Counted from the stretch's first letter, positions 7,542-14,762 are shown. The stretch is DNA of 34,905 nucleotides from Verrucomicrobiota bacterium (GCA_021324235.1 JAJPJM010000171.1:1-34905), one strand, 5' to 3'. Translations and numbers: made by a program. The notes: generated from the letters alone by a model not told the origin.

Positions 7542-9113
7542 ATGAGCCTTCGTCGGAAAATCTTAATCGTCTTTGGCGTTTTTTTTGGCGTGGCGATTCT
7601 CGTTCCGGTCATTCGCCATTATCAACTGCGTGCTGCCACGGAAGCCTACATCGCCCGGCTCAAGGCCCAGGGCGAACCGATGGATCTGGCGCAGGTGATT
7701 CCGCCGCCCGTGCCGCCGGATCAGAATGGTGCGCCGCTCATCACCAATGCGCTCGCCGAAATTCATTCGGAGAGTAATTACACCAACGCGATATTTTTTA
7801 ACAACCCGCCGTATGACATGAACAGGACCATTCCGGGGAAGGAAATGATTGGCTGGCAACAACCCGCCATTCACGATTCCGAAGACAACGGCCCGACCAA
7901 CACGTGGGGCGAATTGGGTACGCAATTGGCCGAGAGACAAAACAATCTTAATGACTTCCGGAGGCTTATAGAAAAACCGACGCTTGATTTTAACATGGAT
8001 TATTCTGACTTAAAGGCCCTTGCCCTTATGTCGCATTTGCCTCGGGTCAAATTGGCAGTCGAATGGCTAGAAACTTCGGAATTATACAATTTGCATCAAG
8101 GTGAAACTGGGAATGCTTGTGTTGATGTTCGTGCGATGCTTGCCTTTGTTAAAGGCGAGACCGACGAAAGGTTCGAAATTTCCCAGCTTGTCCGTTTTGC
8201 CATTACTCAAATGAGTGCTGGTGCAACTTGGGATATCCTGCAAACAACCAACGTTTCCAACGAAGATCTTGCGCAATTGCAGCGAGACTGGCAATCGCTT
8301 GAATTCATTAGTTCAATGAAGAATACTTTTTTATTCGAGCGGGTGAACGATTTGCGCTGGCTAAATGACCTCCGTCAATCGCCGACAAATCTTGATGAAG
8401 TGGTCGCATGGAACATGCCGTCAGAAGAACATCGATACAAGCGAACAGCGGGCGGAACTTATGTTTTGGAAGACGACAGAGCCTTCCCAAGGAAAGTAAT
8501 TGATCAAATTCTGCTTCAATGGGACAAATATCAATGGCGGTGGTTCTGGTCTTACACGGATGAAGTTCGAGGATTACACATGTCCCAAGCTTTGATAGAT
8601 GGAATTCAAATGATGGAAACCAATAAGTCATTCCCGCTGGTCCAAACGTTTGTAAAAACAAATTTTGCTTGGTTCGGTTTCGCTTCAGTAAAAGACAACC
8701 CCTATGCTATTCTAGCTCAAAATGCCAGCAGCCAGCTTGTTGCGATGCGCAAGGTGGTGAATGCGGAGATTACTCGGAATGTCGTTATTACGGCGATTGC
8801 GCTCAAACGCTATGAAATCCGGCATCATCAATTGCCGAACTCGTTGGATGAACTGGTTCCCGAATTTCTGAAGGCCGTTCCGATTGATTATATGGACGGC
8901 CAGCCGTTACGTTACCGGCGGAATGCTGATAGGACATTTCTGCTTTATTCCGTCGGCGAAAATGGTGAAGACGACAGTGGCAATCCTTCGCTGGAGAATG
9001 GGATCACAAGTTCAAGTTTCTATTGGCAAGACGAACAAGCCCTTGACTGGGTCTGGCCGCAGCCGGCGACGGAACAGGAAGTTCAAAATTACTACGCGCA
9101 CCCGCCGAAATAA
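7542..9113 (+). CDS. Secreted or membrane-anchored hypothetical protein, lineage-specific
   Basis: 523-residue protein of unknown function. A single N-terminal hydrophobic segment (residues about 6-23, ILIVFGVFFGVAILVPVI) acts as a signal or anchor; the rest is predicted outside the cytoplasm. The middle is helix-rich without recognised motifs. The final third has RYEIRHHQLPNSLDELVPEF...PIDYMDGQPLRYRR followed by LLYSVGENGEDD. This pattern recurs in the C-terminal domain of many Verrucomicrobia/Planctomycetes secreted proteins and resembles the C-terminal part of pseudopilin-like proteins. The central portion of the gene (about 7930-8740) is visibly more AT-rich than both ends. The gene is real, with an open frame and coding-like codon use. 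Confidence 0.75.
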   Translation: MSLRRKILIVFGVFFGVAILVPVIRHYQLRAATEAYIARLKAQGEPMDLAQVIPPPVPPDQNGAPLITNALAEIHSESNYTNAIFFNNPPYDMNRTIPGKEMIGWQQPAIHDSEDNGPTNTWGELGTQLAERQNNLNDFRRLIEKPTLDFNMDYSDLKALALMSHLPRVKLAVEWLETSELYNLHQGETGNACVDVRAMLAFVKGETDERFEISQLVRFAITQMSAGATWDILQTTNVSNEDLAQLQRDWQSLEFISSMKNTFLFERVNDLRWLNDLRQSPTNLDEVVAWNMPSEEHRYKRTAGGTYVLEDDRAFPRKVIDQILLQWDKYQWRWFWSYTDEVRGLHMSQALIDGIQMMETNKSFPLVQTFVKTNFAWFGFASVKDNPYAILAQNASSQLVAMRKVVNAEITRNVVITAIALKRYEIRHHQLPNSLDELVPEFLKAVPIDYMDGQPLRYRRNADRTFLLYSVGENGEDDSGNPSLENGITSSSFYWQDEQALDWVWPQPATEQEVQNYYAHPPK

Positions 9114-9130
9114 TGGCGGCGTCCTAATTT

Positions 9131-9186
9131 GGTAGGCGACAAGGTAACGAGTCGTTGGCACCAGCACTCCTTACGTCGTGCCCTAC
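9131..9186. repeat. Imperfect palindromic intergenic element
   Basis: GTAGGCGACAAGGTAACGAGT near the left end matches the reverse complement of the right end, GTAGGGCACGACGTAAGGAGT, with a few differences, so the element is an imperfect long inverted repeat of about 56 bases. It sits between the hypothetical gene and the DedA gene. Confidence 0.65.
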
Positions 9187-9220
9187 TATCAAGTCCGGCA
9201 GCAAAATAATTTGCGCCTTT

Positions 9221-9250
9221 CCAATTTGTGCCAATTCGCGTAATTAGCGG
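9221..9250. repeat. Decamer tandem repeat upstream of DedA gene
   Basis: Three consecutive 10-base units, CCAATTTGTG CCAATTCGCG TAATTAGCGG, end 18 bases before the DedA start codon. The repeat occupies the position where the promoter would be expected. It is similar in style to the decamers at 7372-7391. Confidence 0.5.
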
Positions 9251-9268
9251 ACTCATTTTTAACGCCCG

Positions 9269-9928
9269 ATGTTCAAATCCATTTTCCAGCCGCTCCTGAC
9301 CTGGTATCTCGCCACACTCAAGACCGCCGGTTACCCGGTCATCGTGCTGCTCATGACGATGGAAAGTTCCGTCCTGCCGATTCCCGCCGAAGCTATCATG
9401 CCGCCAGCGGCTTATCTGGCCTGGTTTGAAGGGTTAAACATCTTCAGTTTTCATTTCGTCGGGTGGCCGGCGGAAATCGGCCTGGTCGTTGCCGGCACAT
9501 TCGGTTCCTGGCTGGGAGCCACCATCATGTATTGGCTGTCGCGGGCGGCCGGCCGGCCGCTGCTCGTGCGTTATGGCCGTTATATTTTGATGCCGCCGGA
9601 CAAAATCGAGAAAAGTGAGCGCTGGATGTCCCACTACGGTCCGATGGGCGTGTTCGTGGCGCGATTGCTGCCGGGGGCGCGGCAACTCGTCGGCATTCCC
9701 GCCGGCGTCGCCCGGATGGATTACCTGAAGTTTTCCCTTTTCACGTTGCTGGGCGCGGCGACCTGGTGTTCGGTGCTTTGTTACGTCGGCGTCAAGGCAG
9801 GCCAGGACGAACAACTCATGCACGGCGAGCTGCGACACGTGGCCCTGTGGCTCGGTGGCGCCGCGCTGGCGCTGGGCGGACTTTATTACTTCTTCGTCCA
9901 CCGGCACATGAAACAAAATACGAAGTGA
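9269..9928 (+). CDS. DedA family membrane protein
   Basis: 219-residue inner-membrane protein of the DedA/VTT superfamily, associated with lipid carrier recycling or scrambling and with membrane homeostasis. Diagnostic residues are Glu32 with PIPAE (37-41), a glycine-rich helix GTFGSWLGATIMYWLSR (76-92), and the conserved re-entrant motif FVARLLPGARQLVGIPAG (129-146), including Arg132 and Arg138. Hydrophobic segments lie at about 22-50, 65-92, 127-148, 155-175 and 190-210. Length is normal for DedA proteins. Its ATG at 9269 follows a decamer repeat. It converges on the DUF4870-like gene with a 30-base gap and no obvious terminator hairpin. The transported lipid is unknown. Confidence 0.9.
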   Translation: MFKSIFQPLLTWYLATLKTAGYPVIVLLMTMESSVLPIPAEAIMPPAAYLAWFEGLNIFSFHFVGWPAEIGLVVAGTFGSWLGATIMYWLSRAAGRPLLVRYGRYILMPPDKIEKSERWMSHYGPMGVFVARLLPGARQLVGIPAGVARMDYLKFSLFTLLGAATWCSVLCYVGVKAGQDEQLMHGELRHVALWLGGAALALGGLYYFFVHRHMKQNTK

Positions 9929-9958
9929 GAAGGGCGAAGAACGAGTCGCCTCTCGCGC

Positions 9959-10399
9959 TTACTTTACCAATTCAAGGCTGAATGGATATTTGTAATCCTC
10001 GCCGTTATTGGCCTTGATGCCCGCGATGATGGCAAGGATGAGGCTGGCCAGACCAATGGCCGCCGCCAGGAAGAAAAACAATACCCCGATGCAGATGACG
10101 GAAAGAACAATTCCGCATGCGATCGAAGCCAGCACGGCGATCAGCACGGTAATCTGAAAATTCAAGGCTGCCTTGCCATGGATATTCACGGAGGGGATTT
10201 CGTTTTTCTTGATCTGCCACACCAGCAACGGACCAAGAATGGTCCCGAAGGGGACGACAAAGCCGGCCAGCGCGCTCAAATGGCAGAGCATGTTCCAGGT
10301 GCGTGCCTGGCTTTCAGGCGAGCCGGGAGCTGGTGCGGAGGGAGTTGTGGTTGGCGGCGGGACTGTTGGTGGCGGAGTTTGTGTTTGGTTGTCGGACAT
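9959..10399 (-). CDS. DUF4870/Tic20-like small membrane protein with proline-rich N terminus
   Basis: 146-residue membrane protein. Residues 1-35 are polar, rich in Pro, Thr and Gln (TQTPPPTVPPPTTTPS). Three to four hydrophobic segments follow, with the family motif WNMLCHLSALAGFVVPFG near residue 37, GPLLVWQIKK, and NIHGKAALNFQITV, typical of DUF4870. Function is unknown for the family. The start at 10399 is supported by an AAAGGAAA ribosome-binding site a few bases upstream; the alternative ATG at 10429 lacks one. The 5' gap to uvrC (10400-10494) is divergent and contains an octamer repeat. Confidence 0.85.
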   Translation of the reverse strand: MSDNQTQTPPPTVPPPTTTPSAPAPGSPESQARTWNMLCHLSALAGFVVPFGTILGPLLVWQIKKNEIPSVNIHGKAALNFQITVLIAVLASIACGIVLSVICIGVLFFFLAAAIGLASLILAIIAGIKANNGEDYKYPFSLELVK

Positions 10400-10477
10400 G
10401 GATTTCCTTTCGTTGAGTTGGCCGCTCAATACGCCGATAGCGTTTTCTCCGCAAGCACAATTTTCTGGCGAAAATTC

Positions 10478-10501
10478 TTTGCGCCTTTGCGCCTTTGCGC
10501 G
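10478..10501. repeat. Octamer tandem repeat at the uvrC start
   Basis: Three units TTTGCGCC TTTGCGCC TTTGCGCG run into the 5' end of the uvrC frame. On the minus strand the repeat encodes the SRKGAKAQR string often seen in spurious predicted proteins, a sign that this is a widespread intergenic repeat and not coding sequence. It makes the uvrC start uncertain. Confidence 0.6.
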
Positions 10502-12060
10502 AAATTCCCTGCGTGCCGATCAGTGATTCCATCCGCAAGAAATTGGGTACTTTGCCACACAAGCCCGGCATCTACCTGATGAAGGACCGGTTTGGCACGG
10601 TCATTTATGTCGGCAAGGCGCGCGATCTGCGCAAGCGCGTGAACCAGTATTTCCATCCGTCGCGCCGGATGGGTTGGGACCTGAAGTTCAATGCCCTGGT
10701 CGAGGCGATTTGCGACCTCGATTTCCACGTCGTCCGCAGCGAGCCCGAAGCGTTCCTGCTCGAAGGCAAGCTCATCAAGGAATTTCATCCGCGTTACAAC
10801 GTCAGTTTTCGCGATGACAAACGGTTTCTGATGCTCAAGGTGAACCTCAACGACCCGATCCCGAACTTTGCCTTCACCCGGTTCCGGAAGGACGACGGGG
10901 CGCGGTACTTCGGGCCGTTCTCGAATTCAGGCGCGTTGCGCAACACGCTGGCGCTGGTACGGCGGCAGTTCAACCTGCGCGGCTGCCGCGCGTTCACGCC
11001 GGGCGAGGCCGACTACAAGCATTGCCTTTACGCGCATTTGAAACATTGCACCGCCCCGTGCATCGGCAATGTCACGCGCGAACAATATCTGGAACAGGTG
11101 ACGGCTGCCTGTGATTTCCTCGAAGGCCAGTGCGCCGAAATGAAGGAACAGCTCGCCGTCGAAATGAAAAAAGCGGCGCTGGCGCAGGATTACGAAAAGG
11201 CCGCCGGTCTGCGTGACCTCATCCGTGACCTGAAGGAAACGACCAAAAAGGAGCGGAAATTTGAGCGCGTGCCGTACACGCTGCCGCTTTCCATCAATCC
11301 GGGAAGCGATTTGATTGAGCTTGCGAAGGTGCTCGGCTTGCGCAAGCCGCCGCAGCGGATTGAAGGTTTCGACATTTCCAACATCAGCGGCACGTTTGCG
11401 GTCGCGTCGCTGGTCAGTTTCAAGAACGGCCGGCCGGACCGCGCGAATTATCGCCGGTTCAAAATCAAGACCGTGGAGGGGCAGGATGATTTTGCGAGTA
11501 TGGCGGAGGTGGTTTTCCGCCGCTACGCGCGGCTGAAAAAGGAGGTGGCAGATGGAAGCTCGAAGATGGGGAAAGACGCTCGAAACAAGCCCCCAACTCC
11601 CAACTTCCAACTCCGATCTCCTGATTTTCCCGACCTCATCATGGTTGACGGCGGGAAAGGCCAGTTGAACGCCGCCTGCGCCGAGCTTGCAAAGTTAGGG
11701 TTGGAAAAGATCCCCGTCATCGGGCTGGCGAAGGAGTTCGAGGAAATTTACCAGCCGGGCAAAAGCAAACCGCTGCGGCCCGGCCTCGACCATCCGGCGG
11801 TGAAATTGCTGCAGCGGATTCGCGACGAATGTCATCGGGTGGCGAACAGTTACAACGCGCAACTGCGCGTCAAACGGATTTCCGAAAGCGTGCTGGACGA
11901 ATTTCCCGGCATCGGCGAGGCGCGCAAGGCGGCGCTGCTGAAAAGATTCGGCTCGGTGCAGCGGTTGAAAACGGCAACCCTGGAACAAATCGCCGCCGTT
12001 CCCGGCTTCGGCGGTAAAGCGGCGGAGGAGTTGAAAAAGTTCCTGACCGCGCGCGGCTAG
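10495..12060 (+). CDS. uvrC: Excinuclease ABC subunit C
   Basis: Endonuclease subunit of nucleotide excision repair that cuts both sides of a lesion after UvrAB loading. Order of domains: GIY-YIG nuclease (GIYLM...VIYVGKARDLRKRV, about 25-45), a conserved Cys region (KHCLYAHLKHCTAPCIG), the UVR helix pair (about 222-250), an RNase H-like nuclease (GFDISNISG, then LIMVDGGKGQLNAAC and DECHRVANSYN) and a C-terminal (HhH)2 DNA-binding domain (FPGIGEARKAALLKRFGS, AAVPGFGGKAAEELKKF). The frame opens at a TTG (10495) inside an octamer repeat; the GTG at 10513 is an equally good start. About 25 residues (348-372) are inserted in the RNase H-like domain and include a heptamer-repeat peptide. It overlaps the convergent gene on CTAG. 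Confidence 0.95.
   Translation: MREIPCVPISDSIRKKLGTLPHKPGIYLMKDRFGTVIYVGKARDLRKRVNQYFHPSRRMGWDLKFNALVEAICDLDFHVVRSEPEAFLLEGKLIKEFHPRYNVSFRDDKRFLMLKVNLNDPIPNFAFTRFRKDDGARYFGPFSNSGALRNTLALVRRQFNLRGCRAFTPGEADYKHCLYAHLKHCTAPCIGNVTREQYLEQVTAACDFLEGQCAEMKEQLAVEMKKAALAQDYEKAAGLRDLIRDLKETTKKERKFERVPYTLPLSINPGSDLIELAKVLGLRKPPQRIEGFDISNISGTFAVASLVSFKNGRPDRANYRRFKIKTVEGQDDFASMAEVVFRRYARLKKEVADGSSKMGKDARNKPPTPNFQLRSPDFPDLIMVDGGKGQLNAACAELAKLGLEKIPVIGLAKEFEEIYQPGKSKPLRPGLDHPAVKLLQRIRDECHRVANSYNAQLRVKRISESVLDEFPGIGEARKAALLKRFGSVQRLKTATLEQIAAVPGFGGKAAEELKKFLTARG
11593..11620. repeat. In-frame heptamer repeat inside uvrC
   Basis: Four heptamers, CCAACTC CCAACTT CCAACTC CGATCTC, are translated as part of a low-complexity Pro/Asn/Gln segment in the UvrC RNase H-like domain, immediately before the conserved LIMVDGGKGQ motif. 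It is the same kind of period-7 repeat as in the intergenic gaps of this window, here tolerated inside a gene. Confidence 0.6.
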
Positions 12061-12479
12061 GCTCTGCGCTTTTTGAAAGTGAAAACGGCCACACTTCCGC
12101 CGCCGAGAGACAAACCAAACCCAAGCAGAAGCAGGTCTATTTCATTAAGAGTCATGGCTCCTTCGTGCCGATATTGCGCAACCGCCGGCATGACAAACGC
12201 CATCCCTACAAGGATGCCGACCACTCCCGCGCTGATGATGAGGATTCGTTTCATTTGTTTCCTTTCCACCTTTTTGAATTCCCGTTTGATCGTTTGAGGT
12301 TGACCGATCCGCTGAACGGAAACCTCAAAAGCTTTTTGTTCGTTCAAGCCCGATTTCATCTGCCGCGCGATGTCCTCGCGCAAATGGCTTTCCAGTTCCT
12401 CCAGCGGCACGGGGGTTTGGATGCCGGCGGCGAGCATCTGTTGCCGCCAGTCCGCAATGGATGGTTCGAGGTCAAACAT
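12057..12479 (-). CDS. HAAS-like membrane protein, third paralogue of padR operon
   Basis: 140-residue protein with the shared N-terminal helical domain MFDLEPSIADWRQQML...PVPLEELESHLREDI (residues 1-70), which resembles HAAS/permease-prefix domains encoded next to PadR regulators. A linker ends at EFKK, followed by two membrane helices (about 79-98 and 111-130) and a basic tail FKKRRA. It starts within the stop of the previous gene (ATGTTTGA overlap, 8 bases), implying translational coupling. Its stop codon shares CTAG with the convergent uvrC stop. It is the shortest of the three paralogues, with a two-helix membrane part. It is probably a sensory or signalling partner of the PadR protein, by context. 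Confidence 0.75.
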   Translation of the reverse strand: MFDLEPSIADWRQQMLAAGIQTPVPLEELESHLREDIARQMKSGLNEQKAFEVSVQRIGQPQTIKREFKKVERKQMKRILIISAGVVGILVGMAFVMPAVAQYRHEGAMTLNEIDLLLLGFGLSLGGGSVAVFTFKKRRA

Positions 12480-13104
12480 ATTGTTCGTTGACTTTGCGGG
12501 CGGCTTTTTCGAGACCATAAACCATTCCCCCCAGGATGGCCGTCGCCGCCCAAGCCAGGAGGAACAAGATCAGCATTTGCTCCACGGGAATTTGACCCAG
12601 GCACCGCGGGATGAATTTTATGAACAACATCATTCCCCCGACGCTCGCCAGGCAGCATGCTACCTCGACGACGACCCGGAGCCGCCGGCTGCTGATGGCC
12701 GGGAGAAACCGGTGGCCATGGCGCCAGCTGAAAAGGATGGCTGCGACCGCGGCCAGTCCGAACACCCGCCCGGCCAGATTGACTTCGTGGACAGTCAAAA
12801 TCACCAGCACAGTCCACAGCGAAAGGAGACCCGCAACCGCGGCGCAGGCAATTCCCGTCAACTGCACGAATCGCATTTCCACCGGGACACCCGCCTTTTT
12901 GAATTCTGATTTCAACACGCGGGCTTGCCCGATTTTCCGGGCGGCAGAATCGAAAGATTCCCGCTCGCTCAATCCTGATTGCATCTGCTGCTCGATTTCT
13001 TCGCGCAGATGGCATTCCAGTTCCTCCAGCGGCACGGGCATTTCGATGCCGGCGGCGAGCATTTGCTTACGCCAATCGGCAATGGATTTTTCGAGATCAA
13101 ACAT
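12472..13104 (-). CDS. HAAS-like membrane protein, second paralogue of padR operon
   Basis: 210-residue protein. Residues 1-70 repeat the shared domain (MFDLEKSIADWRKQML...PVPLEELECHLREEI...SGLSERESF). Five or so hydrophobic segments follow from about residue 78 (VQLTGIACAAVAGLLSLWTV onward), with a short loop rich in His/Arg (SWRHGHRF) and an end VYGLEKAARKVNEQYV. The last four codons, EQYV then TGA, overlap the start of the next gene exactly as padR overlaps its neighbour. The start lies 2 bases after the stop of the first paralogue. Membrane parts of the paralogues differ while the N-terminal domain is conserved, which suggests a common intracellular partner and distinct membrane inputs. 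Confidence 0.75.
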   Translation of the reverse strand: MFDLEKSIADWRKQMLAAGIEMPVPLEELECHLREEIEQQMQSGLSERESFDSAARKIGQARVLKSEFKKAGVPVEMRFVQLTGIACAAVAGLLSLWTVLVILTVHEVNLAGRVFGLAAVAAILFSWRHGHRFLPAISSRRLRVVVEVACCLASVGGMMLFIKFIPRCLGQIPVEQMLILFLLAWAATAILGGMVYGLEKAARKVNEQYV

Positions 13105-13106
13105 TT

Positions 13107-13934
13107 TTACGAATCAATGACGGCATTTTCTTTTAGAGCGGCGTTTTCCAATCCGTAGCCCACGCCACCCAGGACCGACGCCATGGCCAAAGTCCACGTC
13201 AGCAAAATGATGCCGATGGAGAAATGTAACGGCGTCATGAAAAAGCAAAGTGCTACAAAAATCAGTCCCAAAAAGCAGCCGGCGGTTCCCACCATGGTTC
13301 TGGTTCGCTGGTTGCGGACGACGGGAAGAATCGCCCGACATTTTTTCCAGCCTAAAATGGAAAGTAAATTCACCGCCAGTGCGGCAAAAACAAAAATTCG
13401 TTCGGTCACGCCAACCGCGGCACTGAATTTCGGCACGGTGAGAAACAACATCATCGGCACCGCCGAAAGCCAGATGGCAAATGCGGAATAGGCGGTTCCG
13501 GTTATTTTCCACCGCCTGACGTTCCGGCTGTCGCCCGCTTCGAAATAAAAGAATGCGTTGCACAAGCCGAAGAAGACAACGGCACCGCCGGTGAACAACC
13601 ACTCCATTTGTTCGTTTCGGCTCACGTGTGCTGCGCCAGGATGTTCGGCTAATATCCAAAGGATAATTATTGCGCCGGCAACGATGGCAAGGATTCCAAT
13701 TGTTTTCATTGCAATGCCTTCATTTTTTTTAAATTCAGTCTTGAGAGTTTCAGGTTGCCCCATCCGCTGGATGGAAATTTCAAATGCTCGGTGCTCGCTT
13801 AATCCTGATTTAATCTGTTGCCCGATTTCCTCGCGCAGATGAATTTCCAGTTCCTCCAGGGGCACGGGCGTTTTGATCCCGGCAGCCAGCATTCGCCGCC
13901 GCCAGTCGGTGATGGATCGTTCAAGGTCAAACAT
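13107..13934 (-). CDS. HAAS-like membrane protein, first paralogue of padR operon
   Basis: 275-residue protein, the longest of three tandem paralogues. The N-terminal domain (MFDLERSITDWRRRML...PVPLEELEIHLREEI...SGLSEHRAFE) is cytoplasmic, helical and nearly identical in pattern to the next two genes. The linker ends LKTEFKKNEG. About six membrane helices follow (e.g. TIGILAIVAGAIIILWIL, and GIILLTWTLAMASVLGGVGY near the end). Its ATG overlaps the padR stop in ATGTTTGA. PadR plus a HAAS-bearing membrane protein is a known bacterial signalling arrangement, in which the membrane protein is thought to modulate or respond to the regulator. The ligand here is unknown. Confidence 0.78.
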   Translation of the reverse strand: MFDLERSITDWRRRMLAAGIKTPVPLEELEIHLREEIGQQIKSGLSEHRAFEISIQRMGQPETLKTEFKKNEGIAMKTIGILAIVAGAIIILWILAEHPGAAHVSRNEQMEWLFTGGAVVFFGLCNAFFYFEAGDSRNVRRWKITGTAYSAFAIWLSAVPMMLFLTVPKFSAAVGVTERIFVFAALAVNLLSILGWKKCRAILPVVRNQRTRTMVGTAGCFLGLIFVALCFFMTPLHFSIGIILLTWTLAMASVLGGVGYGLENAALKENAVIDS

Positions 13935-14259
13935 ATTGCTCTTTTTGCAGACCGGCCAAAACCGAATGGACCAGCGACCATTGTTCGTGGTGTTTGGCCA
14001 TGGCGGTTTTGCCGTCCTTTTTAAGCGAATAATATTTCCGCTTCCGCCCGGTCTCGCTTTCGCCCCAGCGTGCCTTGATCAGGCCCCGGTGTTCCATCCG
14101 GTGCAACACCGGGTACAGCATCCCGTCGGTCCACTGCAGCTTGCCGTCCGAGCGGGCCTTGACTTCCTGAATAATGGCGTAACCGTAACTCTCGCCCTTC
14201 GCGAGCAGCGACAAAATCAGCGGCTCGGCTGACGCCGCGACCAGTTCTTTTCGAATCAT
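13927..14259 (-). CDS. PadR family transcriptional regulator
   Basis: 110-residue winged-helix repressor. The PadR signature is clear: ELVAASAEPLILSLLAKG, then ESYGYAIIQEV (23-33), the wing region WTDGMLYPVLHRMEHRGL (43-60), RKRKYYSLKKDGK (72-84) and a short C-terminal helix. The short C-terminal domain fits the PadR-s type. An ATG at 14274 is in frame but lies inside the promoter spacer, so 14259 is chosen; the predicted transcription start falls on this ATG, making the mRNA leaderless. The stop overlaps the next gene by 8 bases. It heads an operon of three HAAS-like membrane proteins and is probably autoregulated through the dyad at 14269-14289. Confidence 0.92.
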   Translation of the reverse strand: MIRKELVAASAEPLILSLLAKGESYGYAIIQEVKARSDGKLQWTDGMLYPVLHRMEHRGLIKARWGESETGRKRKYYSLKKDGKTAMAKHHEQWSLVHSVLAGLQKEQYV

Positions 14260-14265
14260 AGGGGC

Positions 14266-14294
14266 ACTATACATATAGTATCTATGTATGTCAA
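14266..14294 (-). promoter_or_regulatory. padR promoter, near-consensus sigma70 type, leaderless
   Basis: On the minus strand, TTGACA (14294-14289) and TATAGT (14271-14266) are separated by exactly 17 bases. With the usual 7-base distance, transcription would start at about 14259, the A of the padR ATG. This is the strongest promoter match in the window. Confidence 0.8.
14269..14289. promoter_or_regulatory. Perfect dyad overlapping padR promoter: likely PadR operator
   Basis: ATACATA (14269-14275), a 7-base centre, and TATGTAT (14283-14289) form a perfect inverted repeat filling the space between -35 and -10. PadR repressors bind AT-rich dyads of this size and often repress their own gene. 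Assignment to this PadR is inferred from position. Confidence 0.65.
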
Positions 14295-14354
14295 GCGGAA
14301 AAATTGGGTAAAGAAATTCGTGCCACGGGGTGTAATCTGTGGCTTTATGTTCCC

Positions 14355-14762
14355 ATGAATGTTCAAGTGGCCATGCTCTGCGACGCCGCGACGCAGGACA
14401 GCAGCAACAAGCTCAATGTGCTGGGCGGGTTTGACACGATTTATACGCAGTCGTTGCCCGCCATTCATCTGCAATGCGCGGTGGCGCTGCGCGTCACCTT
14501 CGCCACCGGCGACGAGGGCCAGCACAAGTTGGCGCTCAATTTCATCAACGCCGATGGCCGTTCCGTCATGCCGGCCATGGAAATCCCGGTGGCCATTACG
14601 CTGCCCGAGGACGTGCATTTCATCACCCACAACTTTGTTGTAAACATCCAAAAATTGAATTTCGTCGAGGCCGGGTTGTATTCGGTGGACATTTCACTGG
14701 ACGGCCGGTCGCTGGCGAGCATTCCTTTACAGGTCAAGCTCATCCAACGCGCGGCGGCGTAA
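14355..14762 (+). CDS. DUF6941-like hypothetical protein
   Basis: 135-residue soluble protein beginning [20 protein letters not shown], then [16 protein letters not shown]. This N-terminal phrase (a Cys-Asp-Ala near residue 10, and a GGF/T motif) is characteristic of a small uncharacterised family (DUF6941 as I recall it). The rest looks like a beta-rich fold ending [17 protein letters not shown]. Function is unknown. The ATG at 14355 is chosen over an in-frame TTG at 14304 because it begins the conserved part. The gene diverges from padR; the roughly 95-base gap carries the padR promoter and dyad, so PadR binding could affect it too. No clear promoter of its own is seen. Confidence 0.7.
   Translation: MNVQVAMLCDAATQDSSNKLNVLGGFDTIYTQSLPAIHLQCAVALRVTFATGDEGQHKLALNFINADGRSVMPAMEIPVAITLPEDVHFITHNFVVNIQKLNFVEAGLYSVDISLDGRSLASIPLQVKLIQRAAA

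Noticed and set aside
10314-10571. A minus-strand frame containing the string SRKGAKAQR.
   Set aside because: This string is a known hallmark of spurious translations of a widespread intergenic repeat, here the TTTGCGCC octamers; it overlaps the 5' ends of two real genes.
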